DNA of 33,625 nucleotides from a virus, in IMG/VR virus record IMGVR_UViG_3300037247_000977, positions 1 to 33,625 of that record; one strand, 5' to 3'. How positions within the stretch are numbered: the first letter of the stretch is position 1; each line of letters begins with the position of its first letter. Below are positions 1 through 6,692 of the stretch, one piece after another. Below the pieces are notes generated by a model. The model was not told the DNA's origin, ran no database searches, and saw nothing but the letters and a program-made list of their open reading frames with translations. Both the position numbers and the translations under genes were made by a program.

Positions 1-231
1 CTGGTGACTAAGAAGAAATGTGTACATCATGTGGGCGATGCAGTATTAGGCGTCGTCTGTAATAGATGTAATCAACTTCTTGGTAATGAGTCAGAACAGC
101 GTATGATGCGTTTGTTAGCCTGCAAACTGTGGATTGAAGATTCACAGTGGGATTATGATATAGTCCGGTCTGCATGGAGACATGCAGAGGTCGGCAGAAA
201 TGATCGACCCAACACAGTAATGTGTGAGTAA
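1..231 (+). CDS. Endonuclease VII-like homing nuclease, 5'-truncated by window edge
   Basis: The reading frame is open to the first base of the window, so the start is probably outside; a GTG at 4 is the first possible start inside. The visible part carries the second half of a recombination endonuclease VII (His-Me finger/HNH) signature: C-V-H-H, then G-V-V-C-N-R-C-N-Q-L-L-G, followed by a helical tail. The first zinc-binding Cys pair would lie upstream. In this family these residues hold a structural zinc and form part of the nuclease site. Such genes are usually mobile homing elements in phages. It ends only 8 bases before the capsid gene reading frame, and that gene seems to lack its N-terminus, so the nuclease has probably split or interrupted the capsid gene. 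Family call is by motif only; length and N-terminus are unknown. Confidence 0.6.
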   Translation: MVTKKKCVHHVGDAVLGVVCNRCNQLLGNESEQRMMRLLACKLWIEDSQWDYDIVRSAWRHAEVGRNDRPNTVMCE

Positions 232-239
232 CAAAAACG

Positions 240-1532
240 ATGGCCCGTCTCGTTCACCGAGACTTTAGTGACGAAGTCGCCAACTTTGGTGACGTGGTAA
301 ACACTCGGCGTCCGTCCGAGTTCAAGACACGGCGTAAGACTGACGCCGATGATGTTGAAAACCAGGATGCGATCAGCACGAACGTGCAGGTGCCTTTGGA
401 TCAGCATGTTTACATCTCGTTTACGATCAAGGACGGTGAGTCTACGAAGGCTTTCCAGGATTTGGTCGATATCTATCTGACACCTGCCGCGATGCAAGTT
501 GCGCGAACGGTTGACCGTGTCTTGATTGGGCAAGCCCATCAATTCCTGGCCAATAAAGTTGGCCGTCTGATGGAGATGGACGAAACGAACGCCAAGGAAT
601 TTATGCTGGAAGCGCGGGAAGTGATGAATGTCAACAACGCGCATTCGAGCGGCCGGAATCTGGTCTTGGCTCCTCAGTCTGAGACTGACATGCTGAGCAC
701 AGAACTGTTTATCAGCGCTGAGAAGCGCGGTGATGATGGTACGGCTCTTCGCGAAGCCAGTCTGGGTCGTGTCCTTAGTTTTGATACTTACATGGATCAG
801 AACACGCCCGCCATCTCGAAGACGGCGACGGTCGATTACCTTGATGGTGTCACCGATGAGGATGAGCCCATTGGTGAGACTACGATCAATGTAACGATTG
901 CTGGCTATGCTGCCATTCCCGGCGAGTATATCTGGTTTGCGACTGAAGGTCAGCCGCATGTTGTCGAAGCCTCGACCGGTACTGGTGCGACAGACACCGT
1001 GGACATTGTTGACGGTTTGAAAACAGCTGTGGCTGCTGCTGCTGTTTGTACGCTGTACAAGGCGTGTGATCTAGCCGCCAACTACGCTGCCGGGTACTCT
1101 AAGGGCATCGTCCTGGAGAACTACACGGCGACTAAACCGCCCGTTACTGGCCAGTTGCTGGCTTTCGGTACTGGTACGACACGTCAAGTGTACACCATCA
1201 TCGAGGCCGAATTGGTTGGCAGCGATTACACGGTTTATATGGATCGTCCACTGGAACTCACAGTCACGTCTGGTGCCGACACCGCGTTCCCAGGGCCGAC
1301 TGGTGCGTTCAACCTCGCGTTCCACAAGAATGCTCTCGCACTCGTTACACGACCGCTGGCTCTGCCGAACACCTCTCTTGGTGTGAAGTCTGCCGTTGGT
1401 TCGTACAACGACGTGGCGATGCGTGTTTCGATGCAGTACGATATCACCGCTCAAGGTACTATCGTGACTCTGGATCTCTTGTGTGGTGTTGCAATGCTGG
1501 ATGAAAATCTGGGTTGCGTTCTGCTCGGCTAA
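240..1532 (+). CDS. Major capsid protein, P22 coat-like (probably missing its N-terminal segment)
   Basis: The 430-residue product has the features of the P22-type coat protein family (HK97 fold): L-V-H-R-D-F near the start, G-D-V-V-N-T-R-R-P, then Q-D-A and I-K-D-G-E-S, and an I-domain-like beta-rich middle. It forms the shell of the phage head. Related proteins normally carry about 25-30 residues before the L-V-H-R-D motif; here the frame begins at residue M-A just before it. An in-frame TGA at 225-227 blocks extension, and no good Shine-Dalgarno precedes ATG 240, although most other genes in the window have one. This suggests that the true first segment lies upstream of the nuclease gene at the window edge. 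A strong terminator follows at 1554. The family call is firm; the start is doubtful. Confidence 0.85.
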   Translation: MARLVHRDFSDEVANFGDVVNTRRPSEFKTRRKTDADDVENQDAISTNVQVPLDQHVYISFTIKDGESTKAFQDLVDIYLTPAAMQVARTVDRVLIGQAHQFLANKVGRLMEMDETNAKEFMLEAREVMNVNNAHSSGRNLVLAPQSETDMLSTELFISAEKRGDDGTALREASLGRVLSFDTYMDQNTPAISKTATVDYLDGVTDEDEPIGETTINVTIAGYAAIPGEYIWFATEGQPHVVEASTGTGATDTVDIVDGLKTAVAAAAVCTLYKACDLAANYAAGYSKGIVLENYTATKPPVTGQLLAFGTGTTRQVYTIIEAELVGSDYTVYMDRPLELTVTSGADTAFPGPTGAFNLAFHKNALALVTRPLALPNTSLGVKSAVGSYNDVAMRVSMQYDITAQGTIVTLDLLCGVAMLDENLGCVLLG

Positions 1533-1553
1533 TCCGAGTCAAGTTGATTTTAC

Positions 1554-1590
1554 CCGGGGTGAGGCATCTCACCTCACCCCGGTTCTTTTC
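1554..1590 (+). terminator. Rho-independent terminator after the capsid gene
   Basis: An 11-bp perfect stem (CCGGGGTGAGG with CCTCACCCCGG, 1554-1564 and 1572-1582) encloses a 7-base loop and is followed by TTCTTTTC. It lies 22 bases past the capsid stop codon and would separate abundant capsid mRNA from the connector genes. Confidence 0.85.
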
Positions 1591-1611
1591 ATTAACTCGG
1601 AGGGAGTGGCT

Positions 1612-1920
1612 ATGGATGTATTGGTTTTTGATTGGCAAACTATGCTGCGAGAACTAGGCCCCTTGATGGGTGTCATTCTCTTCTTCATTTGGCGTGATTG
1701 GAAGCGAGAAGTACGCCTTTCTGAGCGCGTAGAAAGACTCGAAGAATATCAAAGAGAGACTCTTGTCCACCTTGTGGAAAAGGGTACAGCTGCCCTCGTA
1801 CAAAGCTGCGAAGTTATTAAGTGGATTAGTCGTACACTTGATCGTGTGTCTACGAAGTGTCCTTACATGGGGGCTTCTTATCGAGACTTGCCTGATATAA
1901 CGGATGTTCCCGATGCCTGA
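1612..1920 (+). CDS. Small membrane protein with coiled coil (holin-like, unproven)
   Basis: ATG 1612 is chosen because GGAGGGAG sits 5 bases upstream; an earlier in-frame codon at 1483 lies inside the capsid gene. The 102-residue product has one hydrophobic segment at about residues 15-28 (L-G-P-L-M-G-V-I-L-F-F-I-W). A charged helix with heptad-like spacing follows (R-L-S-E-R-V-E-R-L-E-E-Y). One transmembrane span plus a charged helix is compatible with a small holin or holin-associated protein, but the position between capsid and connector genes is not a usual lysis location. Its 3' end overlaps the next gene by up to 17 bases. No family was recognised. Confidence 0.7.
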   Translation: MDVLVFDWQTMLRELGPLMGVILFFIWRDWKREVRLSERVERLEEYQRETLVHLVEKGTAALVQSCEVIKWISRTLDRVSTKCPYMGASYRDLPDITDVPDA

Positions 1921-2416
1921 TGAAAATCGATCACTTAATCGTTTCATTAGACGTACTCTGTACAGTTTGAAAAGACAGTACGGTAGTAGGGTCGATGTAT
2001 ATCAACTTAATGATGCAGATACAGACTACGAAACTGGTGTTAAGACGGTTGACAAGTCAGTAAATATTGTGCGAAAGTGCATTGTATTACCGGCTAAAGT
2101 TGCCCGCGAAGTCGTGCAGACGATTTCCAGCATATCAGCAAACAAGATGTTTGTTATGGGTGGTTCTTATGATGCTGGAACGCGAATGTTCATTATTGAC
2201 ACAAGAGACATGCCCACTGATTATGAGTTCACTATGGATGACTGGATCATCTATAATGGGCGTCGATACGATATGAAAAGTGTCGAGGAGTTTGAACAAC
2301 ATACAGCTTGGACGATTATTGGCAAAGAAATAAAGGGCGTGCGACCAGAACAAGTTTTCTTCGCACACGTTACCGATAAATTGACGCTAGAACAAGATGC
2401 CGATGGAGTGGTCTAA
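1904..2416 (+). CDS. Probable head closure / head-tail adaptor protein
   Basis: The product has about 170 residues. The later part (D-D-W-I-I-Y-N-G-R-R-Y-D-M-K-S-V-E-E) followed by T-A-W-T-I-I-G-K-E resembles the beta-barrel of siphovirus head-closure/connector proteins, where a line such as 'G.rY.v..v.....' is usual. The position after capsid and before a tail-terminator-like gene agrees. Starts at 1904 or 1913 are both possible and neither has a clear Shine-Dalgarno; translation is probably coupled to the preceding gene, whose stop is at 1918-1920. The assignment rests mainly on gene order and size. Confidence 0.55.
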   Translation: MFPMPDENRSLNRFIRRTLYSLKRQYGSRVDVYQLNDADTDYETGVKTVDKSVNIVRKCIVLPAKVAREVVQTISSISANKMFVMGGSYDAGTRMFIIDTRDMPTDYEFTMDDWIIYNGRRYDMKSVEEFEQHTAWTIIGKEIKGVRPEQVFFAHVTDKLTLEQDADGVV

Positions 2417-2431
2417 CTGGAGTGGTATATT

Positions 2432-2926
2432 ATGGCAACAACATTGGACGAGAACCTGGCACGTTGGGTTTTTGCTTCAGTCGCAGTGTATTTTAAGAGC
2501 ATTGCGGACGGACTTAGTTTACCTCTCTTAGTTGAAGGCGTTGATGAGCGCGAATCTGAAACAATGGAAGAGGACCACGCGGAACTGCGTTTAAGCGGCC
2601 CTTTTGTTAGAGAAGTTAGTCACGGAATGTGGCGAACATGGACTGACATTAACATTTTGCTGACTACTAGAATGTTAATGTCACAGGAGGACGCGTATGG
2701 AATCGCACGTCTGGGCGGTAAGTTTGAACAGGCTATGACGGAACGCATCCCTATTTACAAATACGGCCCTGATGTTGGCGATGACGATTCGTTAATCGGC
2801 TGCTTGACCCACAAGAAGGGGAAAGCAGAATCAATCAGACTAGTCCACTTTGGTCAAATAAGTCGTACAGACCGAATTCGTCAAGCGGTGATAGACGGTC
2901 GCTATGAAATGTACTTGAAGGTATGA
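2432..2926 (+). CDS. Probable tail terminator / tail completion protein
   Basis: The product has 164 residues and a GGAG site 10-15 bases upstream of ATG 2432. It is a mixed alpha/beta protein with an N-terminal helix followed by strands such as W-T-D-I-N-I-L-L-T-T. This layout is typical of lambda U/SPP1 gp17-type tail terminators that cap the tail tube and join it to the head. It sits after the head-closure candidate and before the tail tube genes, interrupted only by a homing endonuclease. Its stop overlaps the next start (ATGA at 2923-2926). No diagnostic motif is visible, so the call is by context. Confidence 0.5.
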   Translation: MATTLDENLARWVFASVAVYFKSIADGLSLPLLVEGVDERESETMEEDHAELRLSGPFVREVSHGMWRTWTDINILLTTRMLMSQEDAYGIARLGGKFEQAMTERIPIYKYGPDVGDDDSLIGCLTHKKGKAESIRLVHFGQISRTDRIRQAVIDGRYEMYLKV

Positions 2927-3543
2927 GCATGTGGTATCTTTATACAATCACTAACCAAGTAAACGGCAAGCAGTATGTTGGTATTTCTAGCCAGGTAGCA
3001 CATCGATGGATTGAACATAAAAATGGCCACGGATCAAAGCTAGTTTATCAAGCAATCAAGAAATATGGTCTTGAGAATCTGAGATTTGATCCTCTCTATG
3101 GGGGTTGTAAAGATGACATCAAGCGACTTGAAGTTATCTTGATACGCGAATGTGGAACAATGGCACCTAGCGGCTATAATTTAACTGAAGGCGGTGAAGA
3201 TTCTACAGGTTGGAAAGCTAGCATTGAAACGCGCCGGAAAATGAGCAAAGCACGAACTGGCGAGAATAACGCTATGTATGGTAGGAAGCATAGTAAGGAA
3301 ACTAAGAAGAAGATAGCTAAGAAAGCTAAAGCAAGAAAATGGACCGAAGAACACTGTAAAAAGAACTCAAGGTCAGGGAGTAAGAATCCCAAAGCTAGGA
3401 AAGTTCTTGTAAACAATAAGAAGTATGACTGCATGAAAGATGCAGCAGAAGCCACAGGAATGAAAGCTGCCACTTTACGTGCGCGACTCAGTCGTTACAA
3501 CAAAACTGGTAACTGGCCCTCTGGGTGGTGTTACTTAGACTAA
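2923..3543 (+). CDS. GIY-YIG homing endonuclease with NUMOD-type DNA-binding repeats
   Basis: The N-terminal 90 residues form a GIY-YIG nuclease domain: Y-L-Y-T-I-T, N-G-K-Q-Y-V-G-I-S, the catalytic-type Arg in H-R-W-I-E-H-K, an acidic helix (R-L-E-V-I-L-I-R-E-C) and S-G-Y-N-L-T-E-G-G. A basic NUMOD3-like stretch follows (G-E-N-N-A-M-Y-G-R-K-H, then many K/R residues). A C-terminal helix-turn-helix-like element (K-D-A-A-E-A-T-G-M) resembles NUMOD1. Such enzymes make a site-specific break and copy themselves into gene homologues. The gene is wedged between tail-completion and tail-tube genes, overlapping the former by four bases, and is somewhat richer in A+T than its neighbours. All expected motifs appear intact. 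Confidence 0.9.
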   Translation: MSMWYLYTITNQVNGKQYVGISSQVAHRWIEHKNGHGSKLVYQAIKKYGLENLRFDPLYGGCKDDIKRLEVILIRECGTMAPSGYNLTEGGEDSTGWKASIETRRKMSKARTGENNAMYGRKHSKETKKKIAKKAKARKWTEEHCKKNSRSGSKNPKARKVLVNNKKYDCMKDAAEATGMKAATLRARLSRYNKTGNWPSGWCYLD

Positions 3544-3565
3544 ATTTTTGTACAGGAGATACATC

Positions 3566-4630
3566 ATGGCCAGAATCGAGTTAAGGGATACAACCATCTA
3601 TATTCAAGATGGCTTGAGCGGCTCCGCAACAGTTGAGGAAGCTACTCCAGGCGCAACAGATACCGACGTTGATATCAATACGGTAGTTCTGAATTCGACC
3701 ATCACTACGTTAGTGCCGGTCGGCGCACGATTTACTGTTAATACCGCGAACAACGTAACTACATATACTGTCACTGCTCGTTACGGTGTCAATGAGCAGG
3801 TGACTGTTAACATTGATGACGCTTCCTCGGGTGGCAACTTCACTCTAACATTTGGTGGCGACACTACGGCAAATATTGCCTATGATGCCGCCTCCTCTGT
3901 TGTTGAATCTGAATTAGAAGCATTGACGGCAATTGGTGCTAACAATGTAAGTGTGACTGGCGGCCCTGGTCCAACGACAGATTGGGTCATTGAATTCGTT
4001 GGCACTCTAAGAGGTACGGATGTAGGTGCAGTAACGGGTGATGGAAGCAATCTTACTGGTGGCTCTACAGTTGTTACTATTACAGTAACGGTGCCGGGCG
4101 ACACAAATACAATAACTAATGTTGAGTTTACACCGGCTTGGGGCACGTACCCCCCTTCTACGAGTGACGTTGTCACCTTCATCTCACAACGGATTGAGGT
4201 GAAAATTGGCGAAGGCAACATCAGTTGGACAGAGGCCAAAGAATATGAATACTTGCTTGATCGTGGCGACCTCGACACGGTTAAGGAAGGTGACGAGCAA
4301 CCGCTTGAAGTGTCCTTGGAATTTGTCTATGAGCATATCACAACTGGTACTGGTGAGGATATTACACCGGTCGATGCTCTGAAGCAGCAAAATGAAGCTT
4401 CAGAATGGGTATCAAGTTCTTCTGACTTGTGTGAACCTTATGCTATCGACATGATTGTGATGCATTGTGTGCCGTGTGGTAGTGAAGAAGACGAGCAAAC
4501 TGTCTTCTCTGACTTCCGATACGAATCACTAGACTTCGACCTTAGTGAAGCAACTATCGCTGTTTCTGGTCGATGTAACGTAAGTGAAGCTACCCCAACC
4601 CGTGGAACTATGGGCGATTGTAGCGCTTAA
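3566..4630 (+). CDS. Tail tube protein, long form with inserted Ig-like domain
   Basis: ATG 3566 follows the leader TTGTACAGGAGATACATC, giving AGGAG at good spacing. The 354-residue product shares its first about 75 residues and last about 170 residues with the next gene, with very few changes. It is called a tail tube protein from its C-terminal half (E-V-K-I-G-E-G-N-I-S-W-T-E-A-K, E-Q-P-L-E-V-S-L-E-F-V-Y-E) and its position before the tail chaperone. Between residues about 76 and 185 it has an extra beta-rich domain (F-T-L-T-F-G-G-D-T-T, I-A-Y-D-A-A, G-A-N-N-V-S-V-T-G-G-P-G-P). That pattern belongs to a repeat found widely in phage virion proteins. The inserted domain would be displayed on the tail surface. 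Cysteines near the C-terminus are conserved in both copies. Confidence 0.8.
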   Translation: MARIELRDTTIYIQDGLSGSATVEEATPGATDTDVDINTVVLNSTITTLVPVGARFTVNTANNVTTYTVTARYGVNEQVTVNIDDASSGGNFTLTFGGDTTANIAYDAASSVVESELEALTAIGANNVSVTGGPGPTTDWVIEFVGTLRGTDVGAVTGDGSNLTGGSTVVTITVTVPGDTNTITNVEFTPAWGTYPPSTSDVVTFISQRIEVKIGEGNISWTEAKEYEYLLDRGDLDTVKEGDEQPLEVSLEFVYEHITTGTGEDITPVDALKQQNEASEWVSSSSDLCEPYAIDMIVMHCVPCGSEEDEQTVFSDFRYESLDFDLSEATIAVSGRCNVSEATPTRGTMGDCSA

Positions 4631-4662
4631 TCAAACCTAAATTCTTGTACAGGAGATACATC

Positions 4663-5418
4663 ATGGCCAGAATCGAGTTAAGGGATACAACCATCTATAT
4701 TCAAGATGGTTTGAGCGGCTCTGCTACAATCGCAGAGTCGACTCCAGGTGCAACAGACACCGACGCTGATATCAATACGGTTGTTCTGAATTCAGCTGAC
4801 ACTGATTTAGTGCCGGTTGGCGCACGCTTTACAGTAAACACTGTGAATAACGTAACTACGTATACTGTTACCGCAAGGACACCGGCTACTACGAGTCCAA
4901 CAACGAATGTTGAGTTTACGCCCGCTTGGGGCGCAGAAACTCCTAGTCAGAATGATGTAGTAACCTTCATCCCGCAACGGATTGAGGTGAAAATTGGTGA
5001 AGGCAACATCAGTTGGACAGAAGCTAAGGAATATGAGTATTTGCTTGATCGCGGCGATCTCGACACGGTTAAGGAAGGCGACGAGCAACCGCTTGAAGTG
5101 TCCTTGGAATTTGTCTATGAGCATATCACAACTGGTACTGGTGAGGATATTACGCCGGTCGATGCTCTGAAGCAGCAAAATGAAGCTTCAGAATGGGTAT
5201 CAAGTTCTTCTGACTTGTGTGAGCCCTATTCCATTGACATGATTGTGATGCATTGTGTTCCGTGCGGTAGTGAAGAAGACGAGCAAACTGTCTTCTCTGA
5301 CTTCCGGTACGAGTCATTGGATTTTGATCTTTCAGAGGCAACAATCGCTGTTTCTGGTCGATGTAATGTAAGTGAAGCTACCCCAACCCGTGGAACTATG
5401 GGTGATTGTAGCAGCTAA
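4663..5418 (+). CDS. Tail tube protein, short form
   Basis: The 251-residue paralogue of the preceding gene has the same ribosome-binding leader directly upstream (TTGTACAGGAGATACATC) and the same first 18 residues. It lacks the roughly 105-residue Ig-like insertion and runs from T-V-T-A-R directly into T-P-A-T-T-S-P-T-T-N-V-E-F-T-P-A-W-G. The C-terminal about 170 residues are almost identical to the long form. A strong terminator follows. Probably this is the basic tube subunit and the long form is a decorated variant, or the two are mixed in the tube; this is inference. Confidence 0.85.
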   Translation: MARIELRDTTIYIQDGLSGSATIAESTPGATDTDADINTVVLNSADTDLVPVGARFTVNTVNNVTTYTVTARTPATTSPTTNVEFTPAWGAETPSQNDVVTFIPQRIEVKIGEGNISWTEAKEYEYLLDRGDLDTVKEGDEQPLEVSLEFVYEHITTGTGEDITPVDALKQQNEASEWVSSSSDLCEPYSIDMIVMHCVPCGSEEDEQTVFSDFRYESLDFDLSEATIAVSGRCNVSEATPTRGTMGDCSS

Positions 5419-5426
5419 GTATTTTA

Positions 5427-5458
5427 GTAGGGGCGGGCACGCCCGCCCCTACATTTTC
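5427..5458 (+). terminator. Strong Rho-independent terminator after the tail tube genes
   Basis: GTAGGGGCGGGC (5427-5438) and GCCCGCCCCTAC (5441-5452) form a perfect 12-bp stem, realistically closing a 4-base loop, followed by ATTTTCT. It lies 9 bases after the short tail tube stop and would keep tube protein mRNA abundant relative to downstream genes. Confidence 0.9.
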
Positions 5459-5479
5459 TAACCCTTGGGAGACTTTGAA

Positions 5480-6028
5480 ATGAAAATCGGTGGAATTGAA
5501 ATCAAAGGTCCAGCAGAAGAAGTTCTTGTTCTGCCACGACTGGATGGTGATGACATTGTAATCCATGCAATTGCTGTATCGGATATGGATGAGTTCGAGG
5601 CTCTTTGCCCTGTGCCCAAACCGCCAGGGATTCGCACAAAGGCTGGCTGGACGCCTAATGAAAATGACAAAACGTATAAGGAGCAAGTAACGCAGCATGG
5701 CGAGATGAGATTCGCTTACATGGTGTTGAAGTCGCTTGAGCCTAGTGAGATCGAGTGGGAGAATGTCGACTCAGATAATCCTGCTACTTGGCTCGGTTGG
5801 CAAGACGAACTTAAAGAAGCCGGTATTTCGACTACGGAAGTTAATAGGATTATCGTCTGCGTCATGCAAGCAAATGCTTTGGATGAGGCCAAATTGAAGG
5901 AAGCCCGCGAGGTTTTTCTACGTGGTCCAGTTCAGGAGCAAAGCGAATCTTATGGCCCCGCTACCGAACTGGAGAACACTCCATCTGGCGATCCTGCACC
6001 CGTCTCGGAATCCGCCCCCCAGGAGTAA
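5480..6028 (+). CDS. Tail assembly chaperone (gpG-like)
   Basis: ATG 5480 has GGGAGA seven bases upstream. The 182-residue product lies between the tail tube and tape measure genes, the usual place of the G/GT chaperone pair that coats the tape measure during tail assembly. It has a compact N-terminal domain, a helical middle (N-R-I-I-V-C-V-M-Q-A-N-A-L-D-E-A-K-L) and a flexible Pro/Glu-rich tail. The stop at 6026 lies just after a run of six C (6015-6020). A -1 open frame continues to 6180, as expected for programmed frameshifting. Function is assigned from position and architecture. Confidence 0.75.
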   Translation: MKIGGIEIKGPAEEVLVLPRLDGDDIVIHAIAVSDMDEFEALCPVPKPPGIRTKAGWTPNENDKTYKEQVTQHGEMRFAYMVLKSLEPSEIEWENVDSDNPATWLGWQDELKEAGISTTEVNRIIVCVMQANALDEAKLKEAREVFLRGPVQEQSESYGPATELENTPSGDPAPVSESAPQE

Positions 6029-6180
6029 AAGAATCTTGGGATGACAATGATGTATGGACGCAGGCACTCATCTTAGCTTTTAATCAAGTCTGTGAATATG
6101 ATGAGACAGAGGAGAAAAAGGCTATGCTTGGAGGCGGTGCCAAGCCGCCAATAGCTAAAGGACGTAGGAGACGACGATAA
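6016..6180 (+). CDS. T-segment of the tail chaperone, reached by -1 frameshift
   Basis: In the -1 frame relative to the preceding gene, translation passes the stop at 6026 and runs to TAA 6178-6180. It encodes about 50 residues, including S-W-D-D-N-D-V-W-T-Q-A-L-I-L-A-F and a C-terminus of five arginines. There is no start codon with a ribosome site of its own, so it is probably made only as an extension of the chaperone. The likely slip site is the C run at 6015-6020, where the CCC codon at 6017 can re-pair in the -1 frame. This matches the gpG/gpGT organisation of siphoviruses. The exact slip position is inferred; the -1 frame is open for some distance upstream. Confidence 0.6.
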   Translation, partial: PPGVKESWDDNDVWTQALILAFNQVCEYDETEEKKAMLGGGAKPPIAKGRRRRR

Positions 6181-6692
6181 TGAGATGGACGCCAAACTTT
6201 ACGGCACTCACTCTTAATCTCTCAGCTTACAAGGCTGCTCTTGATAAGCACATGCAAGATTGGATCATCCAAGCTGCTAAAGCGTGGCTACGTGCCGCTG
6301 TCTTACTAATTCCTACATGGTCCAAAGCATCCAGGGCCACGTTTCAGGCCCTTGCCCGTGATATTGGTACAAGTGTTTCTTATGGTCCTCGACAAAGTCG
6401 AAAGGATAGAGAAGACTTAGGACTCTCTACGGGCGAGGGCGGGGTGGAACCTAGTTCTGGAAAATATCGCTGGTATTTTTTCTACCGCACTTCACTACGG
6501 TATCTTATATACAATGAATACAATCGTGCTGTTTGGGGTCCAGAGCCCCCAGCGCCGTTTCGCCGTGCTGGATTGATTCACCCTACACCTTACCATTTCC
6601 AAGAAGCTGGGGAAAAAGAATTCAGAGAATTCGCACGTTACACGAGTTTGCCCAATCCGTATAAGTTTCTCAAAAAAGAGAAGATAAAGTAA
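6180..6692 (+). CDS. HK97 gp10-like / minor tail completion protein
   Basis: The 170-residue product starts in a TAATG overlap with the frameshift product, with AGGAG at 6166. It shows the pattern of gp10-like neck or tail-completion proteins: a helical N-terminus with L-I-P-T-W-S-K-A-S-R, then F-F-Y-R-T-S-L-R-Y-L-I-Y-N-E-Y and near the end P-Y-H-F-Q-E-A-G-E-K. These proteins commonly carry 'a.....p..tG.l..s' and 'Y....e.G' features and act at tail completion. The unusual point is its place between chaperone and tape measure rather than before the tail tube. The stop overlaps the tape measure start (TAATG). Confidence 0.5.
   Translation: MRWTPNFTALTLNLSAYKAALDKHMQDWIIQAAKAWLRAAVLLIPTWSKASRATFQALARDIGTSVSYGPRQSRKDREDLGLSTGEGGVEPSSGKYRWYFFYRTSLRYLIYNEYNRAVWGPEPPAPFRRAGLIHPTPYHFQEAGEKEFREFARYTSLPNPYKFLKKEKIK

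Noticed and set aside
153-959. Long open frame (268 codons) on the - strand opposite the capsid gene
   Set aside because: It is the codon-bias shadow of the capsid gene; no ribosome site and no sensible protein composition.
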